DNA of 64,000 nt. It comes from CS1-C013 sp964347265. GTDB taxonomy: Archaea > Aenigmatarchaeota > Aenigmatarchaeia > Aenigmatarchaeales > Aenigmatarchaeaceae. The stretch is taken from the NCBI GenBank assembly GCA_964347265.1, contig CAYFXV010000002.1, forward strand, positions 1-64,000. The letters run 5' to 3'. The notes under the pieces were generated by a model that made no database searches, was not told the origin of the DNA, and saw nothing but the letters and a program-made list of their open reading frames with translations. The position numbers and the translations under genes were made by a program. How positions within the stretch are numbered: the first letter of the stretch is position 1; every line of letters begins with the position of its first letter. Positions 45,538 to 54,993 of this stretch are shown piece by piece.

Positions 45538-48192
45538 CTATTCTTTATTTCTTATGAAAATTTCAGGAATGACTAGAAGACCAACAGCAGAAAATATTAT
45601 TATTTTTACCCAATCCATAGCATTTAATGGGACAACTCCAAAAATAGGTTGAAGCATCGGAGTATATATTATAACTACTTGCAGTATAATGGAAATTAAT
45701 ATTGCTATTAACAATTTTTTATTTTCTAATGGATTTAATCTAAATGCAGATTTTTTCTCAGATCTGCAGTTAAATACAAAAAAGAACTCAAATAACATTG
45801 TCTGAGTAAAGATTATTGTTCTTGCTTTGTCTAATCCTTCTGTTTGTAACACATGATTAAAAAGAATAAAAGCAGAACTAAAGGCTAATATTGCTGCAAT
45901 AATTATGAATAATAATATTCCGTCTATTATTCCTTTTTTTGGGTTCCTAGGTTTTCTTTTCATTATATCTTTTTCTTTTGGGTCCACACCTAATGCTAAG
46001 GCAGGCACGCCGTCTGTTATAAGATTTACCCATAGTAGCTGAACAGGTAAAAAAGGAATAGCTAATAATCCAGTAGCAGGATCTCTGATGCTTAATAGAA
46101 CCATAAGAGTTACAAGAAACAATTCATCAAAATTAGCTGCCAAAAGAAACTTTACAAATTTCTTTATATTATCATAGATTCCCCTACCTTCTTCGACAGC
46201 AGACACAATAGTAGAGAAATTATCATCCATTAGAATTATATCAGCAGCCTCTTTTGATACATCTGTTCCCTTAATACCCATTGCTACCCCAACATCAGCT
46301 TTTTTTAAGGCCGGTGCATCATTTACTCCATCTCCTGTCATAGCAACTACATGTCCTCTTGATCTTAAAGCTTCAACTATTCTCAGTTTATGTTGAGGTG
46401 ATACTCTTGCAAATATTGTAATATCTTCTACTATTTCCTTTAATTTCCAATCATCTATTTTATCTATTTCTTCTCCTCTCATTGCCTTGCCTATAAGGCC
46501 AACCTCAGCACCTATGGCTTTGGCTGTTAATTGATGATCGCCAGTTATCATTATTACTTTTATTCCCGCTTTTTTACATAAGGCAATTGCTCTTGCTGTT
46601 TCCTTTCGTGGTGGATCTATCATTGCAGCTAAACCAACAAAATTCATATTACTTTCAACAGATTTTAAAGAATATTTGTTCCCTAGCTTTTTGTAAGCAA
46701 AAGCTAAAACTCTTAAACCTCTTGATGCAAATTGATGAACGATTTCTAATATCTTTTCCTTTTGTCTTTTAGTTAATTTTTTATTAAAATAGATTCCATC
46801 GCATATTTCGAGAATAGTTTCTGGTGCACCTTTTGTGTATGCAAAAAATTCATTTTCGATTTCATGGACCGTTGTCATTTTCTTTCTTTCAGAAGAAAAG
46901 GGAATTTCATCGACTCTTTTATAATATTCTTTTATGCCACCCTTTAATGCTAAAACTTTTAATGCTCCTTCTGTTGGATCCCCAATTATGTGCCATCTTG
47001 GTCTTTCTTTTAAAATAGAATCATTACACATTGATGATATTTTTAATAATAAATCGAGACTTCCAGTTCTTTTCAAATCAATTTTTTTCTTGTTTAATAG
47101 AAAATTTCCTTTAGGTTCAAAACCAACACCAGTAACATCTAATTCTTTTCCTGAGACCCAAACTTTTCTCACAGTCATTTCATTTGTTGTCATTGTTCCA
47201 GTTTTGTCAGCACATATAACAGTTGTGGATCCCAAACTTTCAACTGCTGCCAATCTTTTGACAATTGAATTCTTTTTGAGCATTCTTTGGGTTCCAATAG
47301 CCAAAGTTAGAGTGATAACGGCTGGTAAGCCTTCTGGAACAGCTGATATTGCTAAACTCATTGCAATCATAAACATGTTAAAAATGTCTTCGGCTCTGAT
47401 AGTACCAAGAACAAAAATAATTAAGGTGATAATAATAACAACAATTCCTAAGGATTTCCCAAATTTCTGTAATTTTACTTGTAATGGTGTCATTTCTTCT
47501 TTTTCCTGAACCATGCCAGCTATCTTTCCCATTTCAGTTGACATTCCAGTTGATGTAACAACACCTTTTCCTCTTCCATAAGAGATTAGAGTTCCCATGA
47601 ATGCCATATTTTTTCTTTCTGCAACCGCCACATCTTTTAAAATATTGATGGTTTTTTTAACAGGTACAGATTCTCCTGTTAGTGTCGATTCATCAATTTT
47701 TAAGTCCCGGTCTTCGAAAACTCTCAAGTCTGCAGGAACCCTATTTCCAGATTCTAAAAGAACAATATCACCAAGAACAAGTTCTTCAGTTTTTATTTCA
47801 ATATGTTTTCCTCCTCTTATAACCACCACTTTGGGAATAACTAGTTTTTTTAATGCTTCTAATGTTTTTTCTGCTTTGTATTCTTGGTAAAAACCAAAAA
47901 TAGCATTTAAGATTAGGATTGCTCCAATAACTGCTGCATCTATAAAATGACTTTCATCAGAATAGATACCTAAAAAAATTGATATTACTACTGCAACTAA
48001 TAATAAAATAACCAAAAAACTTTTGAACTGTTCAAGAAATATCAATAAAACTGTTTTTCTCTTTTTACTTTTTAATTTGTTTAAACCATACTGTTTAAGT
48101 CTGGCTTGGGCATTTTTTTCATTTAACCCATTTTTACTTGTTTTTAGAGCATTAAAAACAGAATCAACATTCATTGTATGCCATTTGTCCAT
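45538..48192 (-). CDS. P-type cation ATPase (SERCA/PMCA-like Ca2+ type)
   Basis: An 884-residue P2-type ATPase. The phosphorylation motif ADKTGTMTTNE lies near residue 330; M4 has AVPEGLPAVIT, M5 AANFDELF, and M6 LLWVNLITDGVPALALG, and the hinge TGDGVNDAPALKKADVGVAMG is intact. The N-x-x-E of M5, together with N-x-x-T-D of M6 and E in PEGLP, agrees with SERCA Ca2+ sites, so calcium efflux is the best guess. It lies back-to-back with an exchanger and near a second P-type ATPase at 49287. Confidence 0.85.
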   Translation of the reverse strand: MDKWHTMNVDSVFNALKTSKNGLNEKNAQARLKQYGLNKLKSKKRKTVLLIFLEQFKSFLVILLLVAVVISIFLGIYSDESHFIDAAVIGAILILNAIFGFYQEYKAEKTLEALKKLVIPKVVVIRGGKHIEIKTEELVLGDIVLLESGNRVPADLRVFEDRDLKIDESTLTGESVPVKKTINILKDVAVAERKNMAFMGTLISYGRGKGVVTSTGMSTEMGKIAGMVQEKEEMTPLQVKLQKFGKSLGIVVIIITLIIFVLGTIRAEDIFNMFMIAMSLAISAVPEGLPAVITLTLAIGTQRMLKKNSIVKRLAAVESLGSTTVICADKTGTMTTNEMTVRKVWVSGKELDVTGVGFEPKGNFLLNKKKIDLKRTGSLDLLLKISSMCNDSILKERPRWHIIGDPTEGALKVLALKGGIKEYYKRVDEIPFSSERKKMTTVHEIENEFFAYTKGAPETILEICDGIYFNKKLTKRQKEKILEIVHQFASRGLRVLAFAYKKLGNKYSLKSVESNMNFVGLAAMIDPPRKETARAIALCKKAGIKVIMITGDHQLTAKAIGAEVGLIGKAMRGEEIDKIDDWKLKEIVEDITIFARVSPQHKLRIVEALRSRGHVVAMTGDGVNDAPALKKADVGVAMGIKGTDVSKEAADIILMDDNFSTIVSAVEEGRGIYDNIKKFVKFLLAANFDELFLVTLMVLLSIRDPATGLLAIPFLPVQLLWVNLITDGVPALALGVDPKEKDIMKRKPRNPKKGIIDGILLFIIIAAILAFSSAFILFNHVLQTEGLDKARTIIFTQTMLFEFFFVFNCRSEKKSAFRLNPLENKKLLIAILISIILQVVIIYTPMLQPIFGVVPLNAMDWVKIIIFSAVGLLVIPEIFIRNKE

Positions 48193-48268
48193 AATATTTG
48201 TTAAATTCCTTCAACTTAAATTTAATCATTAGAAAAAAATATAAGTTGGATAAGAGAACATATGATAT

Positions 48269-49213
48269 ATGTTAGCGCTTTATTTTGTATACTTTATAAT
48301 AACATGTTTTTTCCTAGGGATTAGTGGAAATCTGGTTGTGAGAAGCTTATCAAAAATAGCTAAACATTACCAAATGAGGGAATTTGTACTCGGGTTTGTA
48401 TTGGTAGCGATTTCAACTTCTATACCAGAACTTTTTGTTGGAATCTTCTCTGCTTTGAATCAAATCCCAGCAATTTCTTTAGGCGATGTTATTGGAGCTA
48501 ATATAATTGATTTGACAGTAGTTATTGGAACTGCAGCTATATTAGGAAAAAAAGTAAAAGTTGAAAAAGAGTTAAACAAGAAAGAGATATTTTATACTGT
48601 TCTGATTGCATTTTTACCAATTTTATTGTTTTTGGATCAAGAATTATCGAGAATTGATGGAATAATATTACTAGTTGTTTTTGCTTACTATATTATAAGT
48701 CTTATTATTCAGAGAAAACATTTCAAAATGCTTAAAGATGGTATAACAAGAATGCAGGTTCTAGAACAAGTTATTATATTCATAGTTAGTTTGGTAATTC
48801 TTTTAATATCTGCTGAATTTATTGTTGACATTGCTTCTCATATAGCAATAGAACTAGCATTTCCAGAAATTCTGATTGGTTTAGTTATTGTAGGTATGGG
48901 AACTACTTTACCTGAATTATCTTTTGAAACCAATTCTGTAAGAAAAGGTTTTAGCGGAATGGCATTAGGTGATTTGTTAGGGAGTGTTGTTATGAACTCT
49001 TCACTTATTTTAGGTTTGACAGCTTTGATATATCCAATCAGAGCAGATTTTCTACCGTTCCTTATTGGATCAATATTTTTAATGCTGATTTTAGGTATCT
49101 TTGCTATTTTTGCAAAAACAGGAAGAGAAATAACAAGAAAAGAAGGAATTATGCTTATTATGTTTTATGTTTTATTTTTAATAGTCAGTATTTTTACTAG
49201 AGCGTTTTCGTAA
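48269..49213 (+). CDS. CaCA-family Na+/Ca2+ (cation) exchanger
   Basis: A 314-residue membrane protein with about ten helices and the two inverted alpha-repeats of the family: VLVAISTSIPELFVGI (about 47-62) with SLGDVIGANIIDL, and VIVGMGTTLPELSFET (about 209-224) with MALGDLLGSVVMNSS. These Glu/Asp/Asn residues line the ion path. It resembles YrbG/NCX-like antiporters. Neighbouring P-type ATPases suggest a calcium-handling unit. An A+T-rich region before the ATG holds the promoter. Confidence 0.88.
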   Translation: MLALYFVYFIITCFFLGISGNLVVRSLSKIAKHYQMREFVLGFVLVAISTSIPELFVGIFSALNQIPAISLGDVIGANIIDLTVVIGTAAILGKKVKVEKELNKKEIFYTVLIAFLPILLFLDQELSRIDGIILLVVFAYYIISLIIQRKHFKMLKDGITRMQVLEQVIIFIVSLVILLISAEFIVDIASHIAIELAFPEILIGLVIVGMGTTLPELSFETNSVRKGFSGMALGDLLGSVVMNSSLILGLTALIYPIRADFLPFLIGSIFLMLILGIFAIFAKTGREITRKEGIMLIMFYVLFLIVSIFTRAFS

Positions 49214-49286
49214 AAATTGTATTAAACATAAAGGAAACAAAGTTTTAAGCAAAATTATTTTATAGAGCATTAACTATTATTATCAA

Positions 49287-51995
49287 ATGATGAAGAAAAA
49301 ACACTTAAGCAATTCGACTCACTCACAAACCGTTGAAGATGTGCTGGAGAAATTATCTTCTGATATAAATGGGCTTTCAGAAAAAGAGGCAAAAAATCGC
49401 TTAGAACAATTCGGTGTTAATGAAATACCTGAAAAGAAGGGTCGACACCCTGTTTTAATTTTTCTTAAACAATTTCATAGCATTTTGATTTATATTCTTA
49501 TTATTGCTGCTGTTATTTCATTTTTCTCTGGTGATTTAATTGATGTTTACATAATTGTTGGTGTTATTTTAATTAATGCCATAATAGGATTTGTGCAGGA
49601 GCATAAGGCTGATCTATCAATTCAAGCATTAAAAAAGATGATTGTACTTCATGCAAAGGTTTATCGAGAAGGAGAATTATTACAAATAGCTGCAAGGGAA
49701 TTGGTGCCTGGTGACATTATTTTATTAGAGGAAGGAGATAGAGTTCCAGCAGATGCAAGACTTTTTGAAATAAAAATTTTTAGAACTGTAGAAGCATCTT
49801 TGACAGGCGAATCACTTCCTGTTGATAAAGATATTAAAATATTACCTGAGAAAACCGCTTTGGCTGATTGTAAAAATATGGTATGGATGGGGACTTTTGT
49901 TGCAAGGGGACAGGCTAAAGCAGTTGTTACTGCAACAGGTATTAGCACAGCATTTGGTAAAATAGCTCAAGACATAGAAAAAATAAAAAGAGTAAAGGGG
50001 CATTTTAAAGAAAAGACAGACAAGCTGGCAAAGCAAATGGGTATTATTGCAGCTATCGGTTCATCAGTAACATTTATTGTCGGTTTCTTTATTAGAGGGT
50101 TTGAGTTTTTAGAAATATTTCTTTTTACCTTGGCTTCTCTTGTTTCTGGAATTCCAGAAGGTTTGCCTGCAGTACTAATAATTGTGCTTGCTATTGGTGC
50201 ATATAAAATGGCAAAGAGAAATGCCATTATTAGAACATTGCCATCAACAGAAACACTTGGTGTAGTAACAGTTATTATAACAGACAAGACAGGAACACTT
50301 ACGGAAAATACTATGAATGTAGAGAAAATAATTTTGCTGGGTGAAGCTGAGATTGCAGTATCTGGAAAAGGGTGGGTTTCCTCTGGAAGTTTTTTCCAAG
50401 AAGAAAAAATTATTCATCCCTTAGAGAATCCTTCTTTAACAAAACTTCTCGAGATTGCTGCTATTTCCAGTGATGCTGAGCTTTTAAGAGAAAAAGATCG
50501 CTATGAAGTTATCGGAGACCCAACTGAAGCTGCCCTTACTGTCTTAGCAGAAAAAGCAGGGTTGAAAAAAGAAAAGATATTAGAGAAAGTGAAAGAAATA
50601 GATGAATTACCCTTTAGTCGAGAATTAAAATGTGAAGCCTCTCTTTTAATTTTTCCAGAAAAATCTAAAAGGAAAGAAATTTATGTTGTTGGTGCTCCTG
50701 AGGTTGTTCTTAATCATTCCATACATGTTTTTGAAAACAATAAGCGTAAAAAAATAACTCAAAAACAACGCAAAGATATTTCAGCTCAAATAGAACATTT
50801 AACAAAAAAAGCAATGAGAGTGCTTGCTTTAGCCTATAAAGAAGTGCCACATCATATAGATGACTTATCAGAAGATTTAATTAGTAAACTTGTTTTTGTT
50901 GGTATTGTTGGTATGAAGGACCCTCCGAGACCAGAAGTAAAAGAAGCAATTGCCAAAGCCAAGAAAGCTGGCATCCGAGTTGTTATGACAACAGGAGATC
51001 ATAAAGGTACAGCTGTTTCAATTGCCAAAGAAATTGGTCTCATTGGCAAAAAAACAAAAAGCAAATACCCTGAAGCTCTTACAGAACAGGAATTATTAGA
51101 TTTATCAGAAAAAGAATTTGAAGATGTAATAAAGAATGTTTCTGTTTTTGCTCGCTTAACACCAAACATGAAGTTAAGAATTGCTGAAACATTGCAAAAA
51201 CAAGGTCATATTGTGGCAATGACTGGTGACGGAGTTAATGACGCACCAGCTTTGAAAAAAGCTGATGTAGGAATAGCAATGGGTATAATCGGTACTGATG
51301 TGGCTAGAGAGTCTAGTGAAATTGTGCTTGCTGATGATAATTTTGCTTCTATTGTTAATGCAATAGAAGAAGGGAGGATTGTTTTTAAAAATACTCGTCA
51401 GGCAAGCTCTTTTCTTATCACCACCAATTTTGCAGAAGATGTAACTATTATAAGTACATTACTTCTTGGTTTGCATTTACCTTTGTTACCTACCCAGATA
51501 CTGTGGCTCAACTTGGTTACAGATGGTGTTTCTGATATTGCTTTAGCTGCTGAACCAGGTCATGGAGATGTTTTAGAAGAGCCACCACAAAAAGCCAAAG
51601 AGGGTATTTTGTCAAAAGAAATGATACCATTTATAGTTTTAATGGCTTGCATTATGGTCATTTTTACACTATTTATTTTTAATACTTATTTACCACAAGG
51701 AATAAAAAAAGCTCGAACAGTAGCCTTTGTTGTCATGGCGTTTACTCAGCTCTTTAATGTTCTGAATATGCGTTCGCTTAGAAAATCTATTTTCAAGATA
51801 GGGTTTTTTACCAATAAATATGTTATCGTGTCTCTTTTAGTTTCAATTATTCTTTTGGTTATGGTAATCTTTATACCTTTTTTCCAAAACATGTTCCAAT
51901 TTGTTTCATTGAGTTTAGTGGAATTATTATTAATATTCACTCTTTCATCTATGGTTTTTTGGTTTGGTGAGTTGTATAAGTTTATAAAGAAATGA
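49287..51995 (+). CDS. P-type cation ATPase
   Basis: A 902-residue P2-type ATPase. The phosphorylation site ITDKTGTLTEN lies near residue 334; M4 has GIPEGLPAVLI, M5 ITTNFAEDVTI, and M6 LLPTQILWLNLVTDGVSDIALAAEP. The hinge TGDGVNDAPALKKADVGIAMG is complete. The M5/M6 residues differ from those of the protein encoded at 45538 (TTNFAED, DGVSDIAL), so its ion may differ. The N-terminal domain is intact. It follows the exchanger on the same strand after about 70 bases. Confidence 0.82.
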   Translation: MMKKKHLSNSTHSQTVEDVLEKLSSDINGLSEKEAKNRLEQFGVNEIPEKKGRHPVLIFLKQFHSILIYILIIAAVISFFSGDLIDVYIIVGVILINAIIGFVQEHKADLSIQALKKMIVLHAKVYREGELLQIAARELVPGDIILLEEGDRVPADARLFEIKIFRTVEASLTGESLPVDKDIKILPEKTALADCKNMVWMGTFVARGQAKAVVTATGISTAFGKIAQDIEKIKRVKGHFKEKTDKLAKQMGIIAAIGSSVTFIVGFFIRGFEFLEIFLFTLASLVSGIPEGLPAVLIIVLAIGAYKMAKRNAIIRTLPSTETLGVVTVIITDKTGTLTENTMNVEKIILLGEAEIAVSGKGWVSSGSFFQEEKIIHPLENPSLTKLLEIAAISSDAELLREKDRYEVIGDPTEAALTVLAEKAGLKKEKILEKVKEIDELPFSRELKCEASLLIFPEKSKRKEIYVVGAPEVVLNHSIHVFENNKRKKITQKQRKDISAQIEHLTKKAMRVLALAYKEVPHHIDDLSEDLISKLVFVGIVGMKDPPRPEVKEAIAKAKKAGIRVVMTTGDHKGTAVSIAKEIGLIGKKTKSKYPEALTEQELLDLSEKEFEDVIKNVSVFARLTPNMKLRIAETLQKQGHIVAMTGDGVNDAPALKKADVGIAMGIIGTDVARESSEIVLADDNFASIVNAIEEGRIVFKNTRQASSFLITTNFAEDVTIISTLLLGLHLPLLPTQILWLNLVTDGVSDIALAAEPGHGDVLEEPPQKAKEGILSKEMIPFIVLMACIMVIFTLFIFNTYLPQGIKKARTVAFVVMAFTQLFNVLNMRSLRKSIFKIGFFTNKYVIVSLLVSIILLVMVIFIPFFQNMFQFVSLSLVELLLIFTLSSMVFWFGELYKFIKK

Positions 51996-52077
51996 ATTAT
52001 ACAAAACCCAATAAAGACTTTATTAGTATATTAACAAGATAGTTAATAATAAGAACCGGTTGCTATAAAATAAGAAT

Positions 52078-52959
52078 ATGATACAGAGTTTTTTTACAAT
52101 TTTAATTTCAATAATAGGAATTTCAACATCAATATTTTCATTTTTTTATGAAAGAAAGAATTTAATTTCAATTTTACTTCTGATATTTTTTTCTTTTTTC
52201 TCATTATTATATTGGCAATTATCTATTTTGATTTTATTAGCTCTCTTATTTTATAATAAACTAGAATTAACAACATTTATAACAATTAACATGTTTACAG
52301 CAGTTCTTCTTTCTTGGTTCTTTTTGAATTTATTTCTAATAAACTCTCCATTTTATTTACTCATAGGCTTGTTATCTCTTTTAGTTTTATGTGCATTAGC
52401 AATTTTTGGTATTTTTGAGAGAAAATTAAAAAAATACTTGTTAATATCTAATGCAATTCAGATTTTGTTTGTTGTAACTGATTTATCAATTGTAAAATTG
52501 TTTGGTGAATTTGGACCATTGATCACAATTCAGATTTTCAATTATACATTTGCTGGTTTAGCTTTCTTTTTAACAATTGGCATATTCGGTAGAGGAAAAA
52601 ATTATGTTTATGAATTAGAGGGCTCCTATTTTGCTAACAGATGGAATGATATTTTTGCAACAATAGCCTGTTTATCATTAGCAGGCTTACCAGCTTTTAA
52701 CATGTTTGTTTCAGAATGGTTGTTGTTTACTAAAAGTTTTTTAATAACTCCTGTTATAACAATACTTGGAGTTTTCGCAGCCTTATTATTATTTATAATG
52801 TATTACAAAGTTGTTTATTTTTTATTAATTGGAAAAAGTAGACAAAAACACATACCCAAAGAAATTACAATTCTAAATGGGGTATTAGCTGCTGTTTGTA
52901 TTGTTTTAGGATTTCTTCCACAGTTACAATTAGAAATATTGTCTAGAGTGATAATATGA
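52078..52959 (+). CDS. Antiporter-type subunit (NuoL/M/N, MrpD-like) of a group 4 hydrogenase
   Basis: A 293-residue membrane protein with about nine helices. KYLLISNAIQILFVVTDLS (about 121-140) and ATIACLSLAGLPAFNMFVSE (about 198-217) correspond to the LK-AYS and SLAGIPP segments of proton-pumping NuoN/L/M and MrpD subunits. Compared with these proteins (about 450-600 residues) it is short and lacks some N-terminal helices. As the first gene of the hydrogenase run it should couple electron flow to ion pumping. Its stop overlaps the next start. Confidence 0.65.
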   Translation: MIQSFFTILISIIGISTSIFSFFYERKNLISILLLIFFSFFSLLYWQLSILILLALLFYNKLELTTFITINMFTAVLLSWFFLNLFLINSPFYLLIGLLSLLVLCALAIFGIFERKLKKYLLISNAIQILFVVTDLSIVKLFGEFGPLITIQIFNYTFAGLAFFLTIGIFGRGKNYVYELEGSYFANRWNDIFATIACLSLAGLPAFNMFVSEWLLFTKSFLITPVITILGVFAALLLFIMYYKVVYFLLIGKSRQKHIPKEITILNGVLAAVCIVLGFLPQLQLEILSRVII

Positions 52960-53126
52960 AAAAGAAAAAAGTAAAACATGTTTTAGATCTTTACATAGGA
53001 GGAGAAAGAGACAACCCAGATGATTTATCACCAGAGGCGTATGGACATTTTTTCAATAAAAAATGGATTTGGATCACTTTTATTGTTCTAGTTATCATGT
53101 TGTTAATAGCAGGTGTTATATTATGA
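52956..53126 (+). CDS. 56-residue hydrogenase-linked membrane protein
   Basis: A 56-residue frame with a soluble head (LDLYIGGERDNPDDLSPEAYG) and one C-terminal helix (about 38-56). The head resembles the conserved end of EchA/NuoL-like subunits ('Y-GGE...'), so it may be that end as a separate gene. It starts within the stop of the antiporter-type gene (ATGA) and its own stop overlaps the start of the small subunit, so all three are translationally coupled. Confidence 0.6.
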   Translation: MKKKKVKHVLDLYIGGERDNPDDLSPEAYGHFFNKKWIWITFIVLVIMLLIAGVIL

Positions 53127-53554
53127 AAAAATCACCATGGATTTGTAATTACGATGTTGGAGGTTGCAATGGCTGTATACTAGAAATAGCAGCATTGTTA
53201 ACTCCTAGGTATGACATTGAAAGATTTGGTTGTCTTTTAAGAGCAAGTGCAAGACATGCAGATATACTTTTGGTTAGTGGAATAGTTAATAGACAAAACA
53301 AAGAGAGATTAAAAACAATTTACAATCAAATGGCAAAGAACAAAAAAGTAATTGCAATTGGTTCTTGTTCAATAACAGGAGGACCATTCAAAAAAGCATA
53401 CAATTTTGCAGGTCCTACAGATAAAGTAATTCCTGTTGATATGTTTGTTCCTGGTTGTCCTCCAAGGCCAGAAGCAATTATGTATGCTGTATTAAAACTT
53501 TTAGGTAGGTTAGATGAAAAATCTAAAACAAGAGATAAAAAAACTAGAAGATAA
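53123..53554 (+). CDS. [NiFe]-hydrogenase small subunit (NuoB/EchC/MbhJ-like)
   Basis: A 143-residue iron-sulfur protein holding the proximal [4Fe-4S] cluster. The Cys are in CNYDVGGCNGCIL (C15 and C18 as C-x-x-C), IGSCSITGG (near 79) and VPGCPPRP (near 112). It starts at the ATG at 53123; the open frame upstream overlaps other coding DNA. It sits within the small/C/large subunit order of group 4 hydrogenases (Ech, Mbh) and overlaps the next gene by 41 bases. Confidence 0.87.
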   Translation: MKKSPWICNYDVGGCNGCILEIAALLTPRYDIERFGCLLRASARHADILLVSGIVNRQNKERLKTIYNQMAKNKKVIAIGSCSITGGPFKKAYNFAGPTDKVIPVDMFVPGCPPRPEAIMYAVLKLLGRLDEKSKTRDKKTRR

Positions 53555-53843
53555 GAGATTAATAGCAATTGTTTGTAAGGATGAAGGAGATTTTACTCTA
53601 AATTACTATTTTGATGACATAGGAAAAATAATTGTTTTAAAATTTAAAGTTCCAAAGAAAAAACCATTTCTTGAAAGCATAGTAGATGTTTTTCCAAATG
53701 CAGATTATTATGAAAGAGAAATTCATGATTTTTTTGGTGTTGAATTCGAAGGAAATCCCGAATTACATTTGAAATTGTTCTTACCAGACGATTGGAACAA
53801 AAAACCACCATTACTAAAGAAAAAAGGTAGAAAAAATGCATGA
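53514..53843 (+). CDS. Hydrogenase/complex I 30-kDa-type subunit (NuoC/EchD-like)
   Basis: A 109-residue protein with the conserved NuoC core: DYYEREIHDFFGVEFEGNPE (about 62-81), then LPDDWNKKPPLLKK. Usual NuoC or EchD proteins are larger (about 120-200), so this is a trimmed form. It supports contact between small and large subunits. It overlaps the previous gene by 41 bases and the next by eight, as in a tight operon. Confidence 0.85.
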   Translation: MKNLKQEIKKLEDKRLIAIVCKDEGDFTLNYYFDDIGKIIVLKFKVPKKKPFLESIVDVFPNADYYEREIHDFFGVEFEGNPELHLKLFLPDDWNKKPPLLKKKGRKNA

Positions 53844-54993
53844 TTATACTATACCAATAGGCCCACAACATCCAGCTTTGAAAGAACCAATGTGTATAAG
53901 GGTTAGTTTAGATGGGAATTATATTCAAGATGTTAATATTAGAATGGGTTATACCCACAAAGGTATAGAAAAAATTTTAGAAGGAAAAAACCCTGACTCA
54001 GCTTTATACTTAACTCAAAGAATATGTGGAATCTGTTCTGCTGCTCATGAAAATGCATACTGTAGAACAGTTGAAAATATTTTGAGGTTTAAACTCAGTG
54101 AAAAAGTTAAGTTAATAAGAGCTTTAATGATGGAACTGGAAAGATTACACAGCCATGTTCTCTGGTTAGGATTAATAGCTCATGACATAGGTTATGAAAC
54201 TTTATTCATGTATTTCTGGAGAGAAAGGGAAAAGGTAATTGATATTTTTGAAAAATTAACAGGAGGAAGAGTTCATCATAATTTTAATAAATTGAAAACA
54301 GTTAGATATGATTTTGATTTAAAAGAAAAACCATTCATATTGAAAAATTTAGAAAGTCTTAGAAAAAGAGTAGAATCCTATGTACATGATATTGAAAAAG
54401 ATAATGTAATAGTTTCTAGATTAAAAGGAGTAGGAGTAATAACAAAAGAAGATGCAAAAAGATACTGCATAGTTGGTCCAAATGCTAGAGCAAGTGGAGT
54501 AGAGTCCGACATAAGAAAATTAGACCCGCCTTATAAGATATACAAAAAATTTAATTTTAATGAGATAATAGAAGATGAAGGCGATTCTCTAGCAAGAGCT
54601 ATTGTTAGATTAAAAGAAATTTCAGAATCAATAAGAATAATAAAACAGATTTTAAGATTAATGCCTAAAAAACCTATACCAAAGTTCACATTAACACAAA
54701 TTCCGAACGGAGAAGCTGTTGGAAGGGTTGAGGCTCCAAGAGGAGAATTATTTTATTATCTTAAGTTTAAAGACAATAAAATTGAAAGAGCTAAAATGAG
54801 AACTCCGACCTTTGCATCATTAAAGGTAGTTGAAAAAATCTTGTTAAAAAGAGAAATAGGAGACATACCAGTTGTAGTAGGATCTCTAGATCCTTGTTTC
54901 AGTTGTTTAGAAAGAGTAATGGTAGTAAAAAATGGAAAAACAGAAATTTTAAATGAAGCCCAATTTAGGAGGAAGTATACATGTATGAAATAA
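53836..54993 (+). CDS. Group 4 [NiFe]-hydrogenase large subunit (EchE/MbhL-like)
   Basis: A 385-residue catalytic subunit. Both nickel-ligand motifs are present: RICGIC (residues 62-67) and DPCFSC (352-357), so it is a hydrogenase rather than complex I NuoD, which lacks them. IRMGYTHKGIEKILEG, LERLHSHVLWLGL and GRVHHNF are further family landmarks. A C-terminal tail of about 28 residues follows the last Cys and should be removed by the protease encoded at 58078. It reduces protons or oxidises H2 with ferredoxin as partner. Confidence 0.93.
   Translation: MHDYTIPIGPQHPALKEPMCIRVSLDGNYIQDVNIRMGYTHKGIEKILEGKNPDSALYLTQRICGICSAAHENAYCRTVENILRFKLSEKVKLIRALMMELERLHSHVLWLGLIAHDIGYETLFMYFWREREKVIDIFEKLTGGRVHHNFNKLKTVRYDFDLKEKPFILKNLESLRKRVESYVHDIEKDNVIVSRLKGVGVITKEDAKRYCIVGPNARASGVESDIRKLDPPYKIYKKFNFNEIIEDEGDSLARAIVRLKEISESIRIIKQILRLMPKKPIPKFTLTQIPNGEAVGRVEAPRGELFYYLKFKDNKIERAKMRTPTFASLKVVEKILLKREIGDIPVVVGSLDPCFSCLERVMVVKNGKTEILNEAQFRRKYTCMK

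Noticed and set aside
53836..54993. Complex I (NuoD/FpoD) subunit
   Set aside because: Both C-x-x-C nickel-site motifs are present, with a C-terminal tail for proteolysis and a maturation protease nearby.
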